Origin: Corynebacterium minutissimum
GTDB lineage: Bacteria > Actinomycetota > Actinomycetes > Mycobacteriales > Mycobacteriaceae
NCBI RefSeq assembly: GCF_000988205.1
Contig: NZ_LAYQ01000026.1
Span: forward strand, 1-44,565
Direction: 5' to 3'
DNA length: 44,565 nt
Positions within the stretch are counted from its first letter, which is position 1, and each line of letters begins with the position of its first letter. The notes beneath the pieces are model-generated. The model worked only from the letters and a program-made list of their open reading frames with translations, made no database searches and had not been told where the DNA came from. Of this stretch, positions 8,303-17,836 are shown piece after piece. Made by a program: the position numbers and the translations under genes.

Positions 8303-9261
8303 TGGGTTCGCCTAAATCCCTGATTGTCACCGGCCTTGGCTTCGGCGCAGCCATTGGTATTGCGTTGGGCACGTTGGTCATCGCACCGAACATGGACTCC
8401 ACCCCGGGGCGCGGTGGGGAGTCCAACGACGAGGTCCGAGAAAAATACAGCAAGCTGGTGCTTGACCACAACATTGCGAAGGCCCAGCTGGATTCCGCTG
8501 ATTCCGTGATGGGGGACCTCGGCCGTTACGTCGTCGACGGCACTCTAGTCCAGCGTCCGGTCATGGTACTCAGCATGCCCGACGCCAATGATGCCGATGT
8601 CACCGCTGTGAAGGATCTTCTAGGCTCCGCCGATTCCACCGACGCTGGAAGCATTAAACTGACCGAAAAATTCTTGGCCCAGGAATCCGCAGACAAGTTG
8701 TTGTCCCTCGTCACCACCACGCTGCCGGCAGGAGCGAAGCTCGATAAGAAGAAGATCGATGCCGGTACTCATGCCGGCCAAGCGCTTGCTGCCGGGCTGA
8801 TGATGGATGCTAAGACCACCCAACCGCTTGCCACCGTCGACGATCGGGCGACCTTGCTGCGTGCCTTGCGCGATGCCGGCTACATCGATTACAAGGATGG
8901 CACGATCCTGCCCGCTCAGGCGGTCGTAATCGTCGGCGGCGGCCTGACACCGGGAGAAGACGAAGACAGCGCTGGCAAGAAGTACACTATCGACACCACC
9001 GTCAAGTTCCTGGAAGGTTTCGAGTCCGCGGACGCCGCCATGGTGTATGCCGGGCGCGTGCAGTCCGCAGGGGATGGCGGAGTGTTGGAAAAGCTCCGGG
9101 CGGCCAAGACTGGGATTAGCACCGTGGACTCCATCGACCACCCGGTCTCCCAGATGGCCAGCGTCTTGGCCGTCAAGGAGCAGCTCGATGGCGGCCGCGG
9201 CGTGTACGGTTCTGCAGCGAATGCCGAGGGCGCAGCGCCGGCGCTGCCGAAGGATCTCTAA
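8302..9261 (+). CDS. steB: SteB / MctB-family membrane-anchored protein
   Basis: This matches the family of C. glutamicum SteB and mycobacterial Rv1698 (MctB, proposed copper-related porin). A single uncleaved signal anchor lies at about residues 5-28, followed by a short helical, probably coiled-coil stretch (about 41-75) and an extracytoplasmic domain to residue 319. A longer in-frame reading from 8260 exists, but the ATG at 8302, overlapping the steA stop, gives a clean signal anchor and is preferred. Older annotations call this family copper transporter. In corynebacteria the genetic evidence favours cell separation with SteA, stimulating peptidoglycan hydrolase activation. It abuts the next gene with no gap. 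Confidence 0.87.
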   Translation: MGSPKSLIVTGLGFGAAIGIALGTLVIAPNMDSTPGRGGESNDEVREKYSKLVLDHNIAKAQLDSADSVMGDLGRYVVDGTLVQRPVMVLSMPDANDADVTAVKDLLGSADSTDAGSIKLTEKFLAQESADKLLSLVTTTLPAGAKLDKKKIDAGTHAGQALAAGLMMDAKTTQPLATVDDRATLLRALRDAGYIDYKDGTILPAQAVVIVGGGLTPGEDEDSAGKKYTIDTTVKFLEGFESADAAMVYAGRVQSAGDGGVLEKLRAAKTGISTVDSIDHPVSQMASVLAVKEQLDGGRGVYGSAANAEGAAPALPKDL

Positions 9262-9900
9262 ATGCCACACGAGTTTCGTACGGTGGGAAGCGAGCTGCTT
9301 GTCGACGCCCCCATTATCGCCGTCCGCCGTGATGACGTTGTGATGCCGGGAGATGTCGTGGCGCAGCGGGAGATCGTCGAGCACCTCGGTGCCGTGGCCG
9401 TTGTGGCTTTGGACGAGGACAACCGCGTCGCCATGGTGGAGCAGTACCGCCACAGTGTGGGCAAACGCCTGTGGGAGCTGCCAGCTGGTTTGCTCGACGT
9501 CAAAGGTGAAGATGAGCTCAGTGCCGCACAACGCGAACTCCAAGAGGAGGCCGGACTGGCCGCCGAGGACTGGGGTGTGTTGACCGATCTGGTGACCTCC
9601 CCGGGCTTTTGTGAAGAAGCCGTACGGGTGTTCGTGGCGCGTGGGCTGCGGGACGTCGCCAAGCTCGAGGCCACAGGTGATGAAGAGGCCGACATGGGGT
9701 TTTCGTGGGTGCCGCTAGCGGAGGCCGTCGATCGTATCCTCGCCGGCGAGATTGTGAACTCTATTGCAGTGGCCGGAATTCTCGCCGCCTATGCCTGTGT
9801 GCGTGAAGGACGCACACCGCGGCCGGTTGATTCACCTTTCGAGTTGCGGCCGCAGTCGCTGGCTAGCCGGCGTACCGGACCGGATTTGAAGAAGCTGTGA
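9262..9900 (+). CDS. Nudix hydrolase, ADP-ribose pyrophosphatase type
   Basis: This cytoplasmic enzyme probably hydrolyses ADP-ribose to AMP and ribose 5-phosphate, as does the positional homologue Rv1700. The Nudix box runs from G76 to L99, with [18 protein letters not shown] as its core. It has one extra residue between the first Gly and first Glu compared with the classical spacing, which is seen in actinobacterial members. ELPAG immediately before the box and the later helix fit the ADPRase group. The ATG starts directly after the steB stop. The stop overlaps the xerD GTG by 4 bp. In mycobacteria pyrG lies just before this gene; here it does not. Confidence 0.92.
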   Translation: MPHEFRTVGSELLVDAPIIAVRRDDVVMPGDVVAQREIVEHLGAVAVVALDEDNRVAMVEQYRHSVGKRLWELPAGLLDVKGEDELSAAQRELQEEAGLAAEDWGVLTDLVTSPGFCEEAVRVFVARGLRDVAKLEATGDEEADMGFSWVPLAEAVDRILAGEIVNSIAVAGILAAYACVREGRTPRPVDSPFELRPQSLASRRTGPDLKKL

Positions 9901-10820
9901 GCAGCACGACTCCTGCTGCTGCCGCTGGGCAAGCGTGGCTGATGCACCTCATGGTGGAAAAAGGTGCCTCGAAGAACACGGTGAGTAATTACCGGCGTGA
10001 CATCAACCGCTACGTGTCGTGGCTAGCGGAATCTGGGATCACGGATTTGCGCCAGGTTTCTCGCGCGCACGTGGAGAACTACCTCATGTACCTGCGTGAA
10101 TCCCTCGCCCAGTCCTCGGCCAGTCGAGCGCTGATCGTCGCGCGTGGGCTGCATAAATTTGCGCTCGCGGAGGGGATGATTGAAGAAGACGTCGCGGCGG
10201 AGGTTTCGCCGCCTAAGCGGGCCCAAGCGCTACCGGAGACCCTCAGCGTGGAGGACGTCGAGACTTTGCTCACCGCCATTCCCACTGATGAATCCGCAAC
10301 CCCCATAGACATCCGCGATCGCGCTTTGCTGGAGGTTCTCTACGGCACGGGCGCGCGCATCTCCGAAGTGATCTCCTTGAGCGTGGATGACGTAACGGCT
10401 GAGGGGCCGACGACCGTGCGCGATATTCTGCTGCTGAGCGGCAAGGGCGATAAGCAACGCCTCGTTCCGTTGGGTTCGCACGCGGTAAGAGCGGTCGAGC
10501 ATTACCTCGTGCGGGCACGGCCGGTCTTAGCAACTGGAGCCTCTCACGCGCTATTCCTCAACACCCGGGGCAAGGCCCTGTCACGGCAAAGCGCATGGGC
10601 CGCCATCAAGTCCGCTGCACAGCGCGCGCACTTGAGCGCCAACATCTCTCCGCACACCCTGCGTCACTCCTTTGCTACCCACCTGCTGGAGGGTGGTGCG
10701 GATGTGCGTACAGTTCAGGAACTGCTGGGTCATTCTTCCGTGACGACGACGCAGATTTACACGCACGTGACTGCGGATTCGCTTCGCGAGGTGTGGCGTA
10801 CTGCTCATCCACGCGCCTAA
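9897..10820 (+). CDS. xerD: Tyrosine recombinase XerD
   Basis: XerD works with XerC at dif to resolve chromosome dimers before division. An N-terminal SAM-like core-binding domain (about 10-95) precedes the catalytic domain. All catalytic residues are visible: R154 (GTGARISE), K183 in the beta-hairpin (SGKGDK), H253 and R256 (HTLRH), H279 (LGH) and nucleophile Y288 (IYTHV). The length of 307 is normal. The GTG start overlaps the Nudix stop. A short GCGCC-TAAA-GGCGC hairpin spans its stop codon, without a T run. Its position next to segregation genes parA and scpAB is conserved, and no mobile-element features surround it, so it is the housekeeping recombinase. Confidence 0.95.
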   Translation: MSSTTPAAAAGQAWLMHLMVEKGASKNTVSNYRRDINRYVSWLAESGITDLRQVSRAHVENYLMYLRESLAQSSASRALIVARGLHKFALAEGMIEEDVAAEVSPPKRAQALPETLSVEDVETLLTAIPTDESATPIDIRDRALLEVLYGTGARISEVISLSVDDVTAEGPTTVRDILLLSGKGDKQRLVPLGSHAVRAVEHYLVRARPVLATGASHALFLNTRGKALSRQSAWAAIKSAAQRAHLSANISPHTLRHSFATHLLEGGADVRTVQELLGHSSVTTTQIYTHVTADSLREVWRTAHPRA

Positions 10821-10865
10821 AGGCGCCTAGACTCAGTTCGATTTACATCAATGAAAAGGATTTCT

Positions 10866-11978
10866 ATGACTTCATCTGCTCGCGCTTCCCGGACCTTTCG
10901 CGGGGCTGCGATTGCTCTCGCGCTCACCGTATTTCCACTTGCCGGTGTTGCGGCCAACCCGGTGAGCGCGAAGGGCGGGCTCACAGGGCTCGGCGCGGCA
11001 GTTGCCCATGCTCAGGATGCCACCATCCCCGTGCCGGCTGGACAAACCACGACGGTTTCCCTGCCGGTGCCTGTCGACGTCTCCGTGGCCGCCGATGGGT
11101 GGAATGTGAGCGCCTCAGGTGGCACTGCTACGGTGACGGCCCCGCCAGCAGGTGGACAGATTACCGTTCCAGTGACCTACCAGGGCGTGACCATGACCAT
11201 CGTGCTCGTTGCTGACGCCGATGTCACCGCCGAGGAACTCAACGACGCTGCCGAAAGCGTCGATCCGGGGCGCCTTGGTGGTGGCCAGCCGGGGCCGGAG
11301 GACGCAGAGAACCAACAAGGTAACGACGCAGAGAACCAACAAGGTAACGAAGAACTGGGTGGAAACGGCGACGTCACAGACGATGCAAGCGATGGCGGAG
11401 CGGCGACCGGTGCGGATAGTTCCAGCACCGGCCACGCGCAACCGCACCGTACGGGCCGTGGCTGGGAAGGCGTGGATGATTCCCACACGTCCTATGTCAA
11501 CCTAGAATCCACCATCGAAGGCCAGACCATTCACGCCAAGCTAGGTTTGAAACAAGCGCTGGACCTTTATAACCGCTTCAAGCATCTTGAGGATGAAGGC
11601 GTCACGCTGCGTTATCTCAACGCGGAAGGGGAGTTCATCGAGGGCGTGAAACGCGACATTGATAAGGGCTCGCGCACCATGACCCTGACCTACCCAGAGG
11701 GCATGGAACCCGACAACCCCTTCATCATGCAGTTCATCAACGAGGACACCCAGTCGGCAGAGCTGGTGGTGACACTCACAGACCCAACCCGAGAGAACAC
11801 CACCGACGTGCCTCCAGAGCAGCAGCTTGATAGCGACAGCGCCACGACAGCTAGCGAAGAATCAGATACTGATACAGGCCTTGGCGCCGGCGCGGTGATA
11901 GCGGGGATTGCGGCACTCGGCATCATCGCATTGGTCGCTGGGTTCGCACTCCGTCGGTTCCGTTCGAACCGGAAGTAA
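10866..11978 (+). CDS. Predicted exported surface protein, C-terminal TM anchor
   Basis: I do not recognise the family. The N terminus is a signal peptide (Arg-rich start, hydrophobic core AAIALALTVFPLAGVAA). The middle is acidic and low in complexity (about residues 140-200, including DAENQQGN repeats). A folded domain follows from about 200 to 310 (DALRFKHLEDEG-like helical and beta segments). One hydrophobic segment lies near the C terminus (GAVIAGIAALGIIALVAGFA), ending in RRFRSNRK. No LPxTG motif precedes the TM segment, so membrane anchoring rather than sortase anchoring is expected. The ATG at 10866 is preferred over 10851 because AAAGGA (10855-10860) is correctly placed for it. It sits between xerD and parA, where C. 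glutamicum has a different gene. Confidence 0.75.
   Translation: MTSSARASRTFRGAAIALALTVFPLAGVAANPVSAKGGLTGLGAAVAHAQDATIPVPAGQTTTVSLPVPVDVSVAADGWNVSASGGTATVTAPPAGGQITVPVTYQGVTMTIVLVADADVTAEELNDAAESVDPGRLGGGQPGPEDAENQQGNDAENQQGNEELGGNGDVTDDASDGGAATGADSSSTGHAQPHRTGRGWEGVDDSHTSYVNLESTIEGQTIHAKLGLKQALDLYNRFKHLEDEGVTLRYLNAEGEFIEGVKRDIDKGSRTMTLTYPEGMEPDNPFIMQFINEDTQSAELVVTLTDPTRENTTDVPPEQQLDSDSATTASEESDTDTGLGAGAVIAGIAALGIIALVAGFALRRFRSNRK
11301..11348 (+). repeat. Perfect 24-bp tandem repeat, two copies
   Basis: The 24-bp unit beginning GACGCAGAGAACCAACAAGG occurs twice back to back (11301-11324 and 11325-11348) with no difference. It is in frame and encodes two copies of DAENQQGN in the acidic linker of the surface protein. 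Copy number could vary by slippage without breaking the frame. Confidence 0.9.
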
Positions 11979-12027
11979 AAGCTCTCGCAGTCTAGCTTTG
12001 AGGCTTTATGTGGCGGCTTTTGCTGGC

Positions 12028-12067
12028 TATAATCGCGATGCGGGTGCTCAAGGGGGTACCCTATAAT
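12028..12067 (+). promoter_or_regulatory. Two perfect TATAAT -10 boxes upstream of parA
   Basis: TATAAT occurs at 12028-12033 and again at 12062-12067, in the 179-bp gap before parA. TTATGT at 12006-12011 is a plausible -35 for the first (16-nt spacer). The second has no clear -35. Together they suggest tandem promoters for the parA-scpA-scpB-rluB-cmk-der block, with a leader of about 90-120 nt. Confidence 0.55.
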
Positions 12068-12157
12068 CACAAGGATGTAAGGATGCGGCGCCGGTGAGTG
12101 CCGCAGGGCTAACGCGAAGATGGCCTAACTAGAGCCGTACAGGTCAAGGAAGCAGGT

Positions 12158-13036
12158 GTGACTGTGAGCGACGAGGGACTGTTTGAGGCCTCCGAAACAC
12201 AGGTCGGGTTGACCGGCCGGCCACTGCGGGAGCTTCCGGAACCAGAGCCATTGGAAAAGCATGGCCCCGCCACGATCATCTCCATGTGCAACCAGAAAGG
12301 TGGCGTGGGGAAAACCACATCCACGATCAATATGGGAGCATGCTTGGCGGAGTTGGGGCGTAAAGTCCTCCTCGTTGACTTGGACCCGCAGGGCGCTCTG
12401 TCTGCCGGATTGGGTCTGACTCATGATCAGATTCAGGACACTATCTATGACGTCATGCTCGATAGTGAGGTCTCGGTGCATTCTGCCATCGTGCACACCG
12501 GCGTGGCGGGGCTCGACCTGGTTCCGGCCAACATTGATCTTTCCGCCGCAGAGATTCAGATGGTCAACGAGGTGGGCCGCGAGCACACCTTGGCCCGAGC
12601 GCTGCGCCCGGTACGCAAGGACTATGACTTCATCATCATTGACTGCCAGCCTTCCCTAGGCCTGCTCACGGTCAATGCGCTGGCCTGCTCGCAAGGCGTC
12701 ATTATCCCGATGGAATGCGAGTTCTTCTCCCTGCGCGGTCTCGCGCTGTTGACCGACACCGTGGAGAAGGTTGCTGACCGCATCAATTTCGACCTAGAGA
12801 TCATGGGCATTCTGGTCACCATGTTTGACCGTCGCACCCGTCACGCCCGCGAAGTCATGGACCGGGTAGTCGAGTACTTCGGGGACAAGGTCTTCGACAC
12901 GGTGATTACGCGGACCGTGCGTTTCCCAGAGACCTCGGTAGCCGGTGAGCCGATTACCACTTGGGCACCGAGCTCGCAGGCTGCCAAGCAATACCGCGAC
13001 CTAGCTAAAGAGGTCATTGAGCGGGCCAACGGCTAG
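12158..13036 (+). CDS. ParA-family ATPase
   Basis: This is a ParA/Soj/MinD-type ATPase, corresponding by position to Rv1708. The deviant Walker A motif QKGGVGKTT lies at about 46-54, after a 38-residue N-terminal extension. LLVDLDPQG (71-79) and the IIIDCQPSLG segment complete the ATP-binding core. It forms an operon with scpA and scpB, which implies a role in chromosome organisation or segregation. It is not the parAB pair near the origin, and no parB follows it here. The GTG at 12158 is chosen because AAGGAAG is placed 5 nt upstream; a second GTG at 12164 is less well spaced. Confidence 0.93.
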   Translation: MTVSDEGLFEASETQVGLTGRPLRELPEPEPLEKHGPATIISMCNQKGGVGKTTSTINMGACLAELGRKVLLVDLDPQGALSAGLGLTHDQIQDTIYDVMLDSEVSVHSAIVHTGVAGLDLVPANIDLSAAEIQMVNEVGREHTLARALRPVRKDYDFIIIDCQPSLGLLTVNALACSQGVIIPMECEFFSLRGLALLTDTVEKVADRINFDLEIMGILVTMFDRRTRHAREVMDRVVEYFGDKVFDTVITRTVRFPETSVAGEPITTWAPSSQAAKQYRDLAKEVIERANG

Positions 13037-13045
13037 CCGCCTATT

Positions 13046-13843
13046 ATGACCCAACCGGAGATCACCGGCTTTCGCATCGCGCTGGGCAATTTTGAGGGTC
13101 CGTTCGATCTGCTGCTCCAGCTCATTCAAGCGAAGAAGCTAGATGTCACCGAGGTGGCGCTGTCTGAGGTTACCGATGAGTTCGTGGCCTATACCCGAGC
13201 GTTGGGGGAGACCGCGGACCTGGACGAGACGACGGAATTTCTGCTCATCGCCGCTACGCTGTTGGATCTGAAGGCGGCGCGTCTATTGCCGCGCGGCGAG
13301 GTCGATGACCTTGAGGACCTCGAACTGCTGGAGACCCGAGATCTGCTTTTCGCGCGGTTGCTGCAGTATAAGGCTTATAAGCAGGTCGCTGACCAGTTTG
13401 CGCAGTGGCAGCGCGCCGCCCAGCGCCGCTATCCACGTGCGGTGGCGATGGAGGAGCGCTTCAGCGAGCTTCTTCCACCTGTCAAACTTGGACACACCCC
13501 AGCCACGTTCGCGGAACTCGCCGCCGGGGTATTCCGCCCCAAGCCTCCCGAGGAAGTCGCGACCGGTCACATCCACCAAGTCGCCGTCTCTGTGCCGGAA
13601 CAGGCTGGAAAAATCCTTACCACGCTCAAGCTGTTAGGCACAGGGCAATGGATGAGCTTTGATGCGTTAACGCGGGACTGCACCATTTCCATGGAAGTCG
13701 TGGGCCGCTTCTTGGCATTGCTGGAGCTGTACAAAGCCAAGGCTGTGGATGCGTCCCAACCAGAATCCTTGGGCCCGTTGGAACTGTCGTGGACAGGGCT
13801 CGACGTGGATCCGGCCGTTGTTGCGGCGGCGAACTGGGATTAA
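13046..13843 (+). CDS. scpA: Segregation and condensation protein ScpA
   Basis: ScpA is the kleisin subunit that bridges SMC heads in the bacterial condensin. The conserved N-terminal kleisin segment is clear (FEGPFDLLLQLIQAKKLDV at about residues 13-31), followed by a helical region with TEFLLIAATLLDLKAARLLP and a C-terminal winged-helix segment (MSFDALTRDC...VGRFLALLELYKAKAV). The length of 265 is normal. It starts 9 bp after parA, and scpB follows after 16 bp. The parA-scpA-scpB order is a standard actinobacterial arrangement. Confidence 0.95.
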   Translation: MTQPEITGFRIALGNFEGPFDLLLQLIQAKKLDVTEVALSEVTDEFVAYTRALGETADLDETTEFLLIAATLLDLKAARLLPRGEVDDLEDLELLETRDLLFARLLQYKAYKQVADQFAQWQRAAQRRYPRAVAMEERFSELLPPVKLGHTPATFAELAAGVFRPKPPEEVATGHIHQVAVSVPEQAGKILTTLKLLGTGQWMSFDALTRDCTISMEVVGRFLALLELYKAKAVDASQPESLGPLELSWTGLDVDPAVVAAANWD

Positions 13844-13859
13844 GGTACGCTACCGACTC

Positions 13860-14474
13860 ATGGAGGACACGTCACCCGCAGCACACAGTGAGGCCCCAGT
13901 GCCGAGCGCACCGGCGGCTCTTCCGCTGATCCCGCAATTGCGCTCACGCCTCGAATCAATCCTTCTGGTCATCGATTCGCCCGCCAGCGCGGAAGAGCTG
14001 GCCCGCGTAGTAGATGCGGAGGTCTCCGTTGTCAGAGATACTTTGCGGGCAGTGGAGCGCGAGCTCACTGAGCGTGGCTCTGGCATCGACCTGCGCGAGA
14101 CACCGGAAGGATGGCGTTTTTATACCCGCAAAGAAAATGCAAACGCCGTCGAGCAGTTCGTGCTTGATGGGACCCAAACCAAGCTTTCGCGCGCCGCACT
14201 GGAAACCCTCGCGGTCATCGCCTACCGCCAGCCGGTCACCCGCGCCCAAGTCGCTGGTGTTCGCGGTGTCAACGTCGATGGCGTTGTCCGCACGCTGCTT
14301 CTGCGCGGGCTCATCCGAGAGATCGAAGGCCCCGAGCCCACAGTCGGCAACGCACACCAGTATGAGACCACTGAGCTTTTCCTGGAGCTTCTGGGAATTG
14401 ACTCCCTCGAGCGTCTTCCAGACCTCGCGCCGCTGCTGCCAGACATCGAGCAGATCGATGAGGACTACTCATAA
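13860..14474 (+). CDS. scpB: Segregation and condensation protein ScpB
   Basis: ScpB dimerises through two winged-helix domains and binds ScpA in the SMC complex. Conserved stretches are SILLVIDSPASAEELARVV near the start of the first domain and ETLAVIAYRQPVTRAQVAGVRG in the second. The ATG at 13860 is chosen. A longer in-frame reading begins inside scpA but would add an unrelated Arg/Trp-rich segment. The 204-residue product has normal length, with a variable N-terminal tail of about 25 residues. The C terminus is acidic (LPDIEQIDEDYS). Confidence 0.94.
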   Translation: MEDTSPAAHSEAPVPSAPAALPLIPQLRSRLESILLVIDSPASAEELARVVDAEVSVVRDTLRAVERELTERGSGIDLRETPEGWRFYTRKENANAVEQFVLDGTQTKLSRAALETLAVIAYRQPVTRAQVAGVRGVNVDGVVRTLLLRGLIREIEGPEPTVGNAHQYETTELFLELLGIDSLERLPDLAPLLPDIEQIDEDYS

Positions 14475-14559
14475 AGGCCCACCGTGCGGTAGGATTGCGG
14501 CCGGACAACGGCGCGGTTCCGCGCGCCGCAAATTGAAGAACTATTGAGAGGACACATCC

Positions 14560-15477
14560 GTGACTCCACCCGCTCGCCGCGATGGCACACCGGACAAGAA
14601 AAAGCGAGACAGCGACATGATTGTCTCGAACGCTAAGCCGGCCCGCCATCAGCACGTAAAGAAAAAGGCCACCGCCGATTCCGTCGCCCGCGACTTGGGC
14701 GCGGACTGGCTGGTAGACGGTAAAGCTAAGAAGAATTCCCAGAACCAAGGCGAACGCCTCCAAAAGGTGCTGGCCAAGGCCGGCGTTGCCTCCCGCCGCC
14801 ATGCAGAGATTCTCATCGATGAGGGCCGCGTTGAGGTCAACGGTCAGGTCATCATCACCCAAGGCACCCGAGTTAACCCCAACACGGACGTGATCCGCGT
14901 CGATGGCACACGCATCAACGTCAACGAAGAAACTCAGTACTTCGTACTCAACAAGCCCCGCGGCATGCAGTCCACTATGTCGGATGACATGGGTCGTCCG
15001 TGCGTGGGCGATGTCGTAGCGGATCGAGTCGTGGCGGGCCAGCGCCTGTTTCACGTCGGGCGCCTCGATGCGGATACCGAGGGCCTTCTTTTGCTCACCA
15101 ACGACGGTGAGCTGGCCAACCGCCTCATGCATCCTAAGTACGAGGTCACCAAGACCTACCTGGCCACCGTTTTGGGTGAGGCCGATAAGAGGCTGGTTCG
15201 CCAGCTGCGCGAGGGCGTCGAACTAGAAGACGGCCCGGCGAAGGCGGATTATGTGCAGATCGTGGACAAGAACCAGGGCTATTCGCTGGTGCGTCTTGAG
15301 CTGCACGAAGGCCGCAAGCACATCGTGCGCCGCATGCTGAAGGAGGCCGGCTTTCCGGTCCAGCGTCTTGTGCGCACCAAGCTCCACACCGTGCAGCTGG
15401 GCGATATGAAGCCCGGCTCCTTGCGCGCATTGAACTCCAACGAATTAACCAGCCTGTACAAGGCGGTGGGGATGTAA
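14560..15477 (+). CDS. rluB: 23S rRNA pseudouridine synthase RluB
   Basis: This RsuA/RluB-type enzyme converts uridine to pseudouridine in helix 89 of 23S rRNA (U2605 in E. coli). A basic, Lys-rich extension (residues 1-60) precedes the S4 domain (about 64-110, RLQKVLAKAGVASRRHAE). The catalytic domain has GRLDADTEG with nucleophile D170. LHEGRKHIVRRML near the C terminus is the family RNA-contacting segment. The GTG at 14560 is preceded by GAGAGGAC. The stop codon shares its final A with the cmk ATG. The rluB-cmk-der order is typical of actinobacteria and firmicutes. Confidence 0.94.
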   Translation: MTPPARRDGTPDKKKRDSDMIVSNAKPARHQHVKKKATADSVARDLGADWLVDGKAKKNSQNQGERLQKVLAKAGVASRRHAEILIDEGRVEVNGQVIITQGTRVNPNTDVIRVDGTRINVNEETQYFVLNKPRGMQSTMSDDMGRPCVGDVVADRVVAGQRLFHVGRLDADTEGLLLLTNDGELANRLMHPKYEVTKTYLATVLGEADKRLVRQLREGVELEDGPAKADYVQIVDKNQGYSLVRLELHEGRKHIVRRMLKEAGFPVQRLVRTKLHTVQLGDMKPGSLRALNSNELTSLYKAVGM

Positions 15478-16187
15478 TGATTTCAAACATGCCAAACCAG
15501 GGACTCGTTCTGGCCGTGGATGGCCCGTCGGGCACCGGAAAGTCGACGACCTGCCGCGCGTTGGCCAAGCGCCTCGACGCGAAGTATGTCGATACCGGCG
15601 CCATGTACCGGGTGGCTACCCTTGCCGTGCTGCGCGCGGGCGTGGACCCAGCGGATACCGACGCTGTCATTGCCGCAACCGCAAACCTGCCTCTGGAGGT
15701 TTCCGATGATCCGGATTCCACGCAGGTTATCTTTGCCGGCGAGGATGTCTCCCGGGTGATCCGCGAGGACGAGGTAACCCGCAACGTGTCGGCAGTCTCC
15801 GCCATCCCGGAGGTACGCCAGAACCTCGTGGAGCTGCAGCGGAACCTTGCCGCGCAGGCACACCGTGCCATTGTGGAGGGTCGCGATATCGGCACCGTGG
15901 TGCTCGCTGATGCTCCCGCTAAGGCCTTCATGACGGCCAGCGCCGAGGTCCGCGCGCAGCGCCGCCACGATCAGAACCGTGCGGCGGGCATCGACTCGGA
16001 TTTTGACACCGTGCTTGCCGACGTCGAGCGGCGCGACGCTGCGGACTCCTCCCGCGCCACCTCGCCGCTGCGCCCAGCCGAGGACGCCGTACTCGTGGAT
16101 ACCTCTGAGATGACCCCAGACGAGGTCCTCGATGCCCTCATCGCCGTCGTCGAAGAATCGGCCGCAAAGGAGGCCTCACATGACTAA
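15477..16187 (+). CDS. cmk: Cytidylate kinase
   Basis: Cmk phosphorylates CMP and dCMP to the diphosphates. The P-loop GPSGTGKST lies at 16-24. VDTGAMYR, the CMP-binding EGRDIGTVV, and the RRHDQNR and [14 protein letters not shown] segments, which contain the substrate- and lid-region Arg and Asp residues, are all present. The length of 236 is normal. The ATG at 15477 overlaps the rluB stop; a second ATG at 15489 is possible. It overlaps der by 8 bp. Confidence 0.95.
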   Translation: MISNMPNQGLVLAVDGPSGTGKSTTCRALAKRLDAKYVDTGAMYRVATLAVLRAGVDPADTDAVIAATANLPLEVSDDPDSTQVIFAGEDVSRVIREDEVTRNVSAVSAIPEVRQNLVELQRNLAAQAHRAIVEGRDIGTVVLADAPAKAFMTASAEVRAQRRHDQNRAAGIDSDFDTVLADVERRDAADSSRATSPLRPAEDAVLVDTSEMTPDEVLDALIAVVEESAAKEASHD

Positions 16188-17808
16188 TGGACCGCAGAAC
16201 CCAAACGTGAACCCCGAACAGCAGCCGGAAGAATTCGAGACGGAATTTCATTACCCGGTAGGCAAACTCGAAGAAGAGGTCGTGCGCGATCCGCATGGCG
16301 GGTGGGCGCAGAAGGATTTCGATTCTGAGGACTTCGACTATGAATTCGATGAGTCGGAATTCGACGACTCCGAGTTCGGCGAAGCCGATTTCGGCGAGGA
16401 AGAAGATATCGCTGAAGGTGAGAACCCGCTCAGCGAAGAAGAGTGGGAGGCGCTATCTCACGCCTTTGGCGTGGGCGAGGAGCACACGGAGGAAAACCTC
16501 TGCACAGTGGCCGTTGTCGGCCGCCCGAACGTGGGTAAGTCTTCCCTGGTGAACCGCTTTCTCGGCCGCCGCGAAGCCGTGGTGGAGGACCACCCAGGTG
16601 TGACTCGTGACCGTGTGTCCTACGTGGCGGACTGGAACGGACAGCGCTTCTTCGTTCAGGACACCGGTGGTTGGGATCCCAACGTCAAGGGCATCCACGC
16701 CGCCATCGCACGTCAGGCCGAACAGGCCATGGAGACCGCCGATGTCATCGTGTTCGTGGTGGACACCAAGGTAGGCATCACCGAGACCGATGCGGTCATG
16801 GCTCGAAAGCTGCAGCGCTCCGAGGTCCCGGTCATCCTGGTATCCAACAAGTTTGACTCGGAAACCATGTACGCAGATATGGCCGAGTTTTACGGGCTTG
16901 GATTGGGTGATCCATGGCCGGTATCCGCCCAGCATGGCCGCGGCGGCGCCGACGTCTTGGATGAAATTCTGCGTTTGTTCCCGGAGGAGCCGCGTCATTC
17001 CTCGATTACCTCTGGTCCTCGCCGCGTGGCGCTGGTGGGCAAGCCGAACGTGGGCAAGTCCTCCTTGCTAAACAAGCTGACGGCGGAGGAGCGCTCCGTG
17101 GTTGACAATGCCGCCGGCACGACGGTCGACCCGGTTGACTCCTTGGTGCAGCTAGATCAGCGCCTGTGGAAATTCATTGATACTGCGGGCCTGCGCAAGA
17201 AGGTTAAGAACGCGCAGGGCCATGAGTACTACGCTTCGCTGCGCACGCGCGGCGTGATTGATGCTGCCGAGGTATGCATCATGCTTATCGACGCTTCCCA
17301 GGAAGTCTCCGAGCAGGATCAGCGCGTCCTCAACATGATTCTGGAAGCCGGTAAGGCCCTGGTCATCGCCTTCAATAAGTGGGACCTTGTGGACGAGGAT
17401 CGCCGCTACTACTTGGAGCGCGAAATCGATGAGAACCTGCGGCATCTGCCATGGGTGACCCGCGTGAATATCTCGGCGGAGACTGGCCGCGCCCTGCAGA
17501 AGCTAGAGCCTGCCATGATTGAGGCTCTCGAGAGCTGGGACCAGCGCGTGTCTACTGGTCAGCTCAACAACTGGATGCGTGAGGCGATTGCTGCGAATCC
17601 GCCGCCAATGAACAACAACCGCCTCCCGCGCGTGCTGTTCGCTACCCAGGCCTCGACACAGCCGCCGACCATCGTGCTGTTTACCACTGGATTCTTGGAT
17701 GCGGGCTACCGCCGTTACCTGGAGCGCAAATTCCGTGAGCGCTTCGGTTTCCATGGCTCGCCCGTGCGCATCGCGGTGCGCGTGCGCGAGCGCCGTCAAC
17801 GCCGATAG
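16180..17808 (+). CDS. der: GTPase Der (EngA) with acidic N-terminal extension
   Basis: Der is an essential tandem GTPase for 50S ribosome assembly. The first G domain begins at GRPNVGKS (114-121) with DTGGW and NKFD. The second begins at GKPNVGKS (287-294) with DTAGL and NKWD. A C-terminal KH-like domain follows. The unusual part is the N terminus: residues about 16-105 are strongly acidic, with a repeated Phe-acidic pattern such as [20 protein letters not shown]. The ATG at 16180 is preferred because AAAGGAGG lies just upstream; an upstream in-frame reading inside cmk is unlikely. The total of 542 residues exceeds the E. coli protein (about 490) because of this tail. Confidence 0.95.
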   Translation: MTNGPQNPNVNPEQQPEEFETEFHYPVGKLEEEVVRDPHGGWAQKDFDSEDFDYEFDESEFDDSEFGEADFGEEEDIAEGENPLSEEEWEALSHAFGVGEEHTEENLCTVAVVGRPNVGKSSLVNRFLGRREAVVEDHPGVTRDRVSYVADWNGQRFFVQDTGGWDPNVKGIHAAIARQAEQAMETADVIVFVVDTKVGITETDAVMARKLQRSEVPVILVSNKFDSETMYADMAEFYGLGLGDPWPVSAQHGRGGADVLDEILRLFPEEPRHSSITSGPRRVALVGKPNVGKSSLLNKLTAEERSVVDNAAGTTVDPVDSLVQLDQRLWKFIDTAGLRKKVKNAQGHEYYASLRTRGVIDAAEVCIMLIDASQEVSEQDQRVLNMILEAGKALVIAFNKWDLVDEDRRYYLEREIDENLRHLPWVTRVNISAETGRALQKLEPAMIEALESWDQRVSTGQLNNWMREAIAANPPPMNNNRLPRVLFATQASTQPPTIVLFTTGFLDAGYRRYLERKFRERFGFHGSPVRIAVRVRERRQRR

Positions 17809-17836
17809 CTAGTGTGGGCTGAGAGCACGCAAGCGT

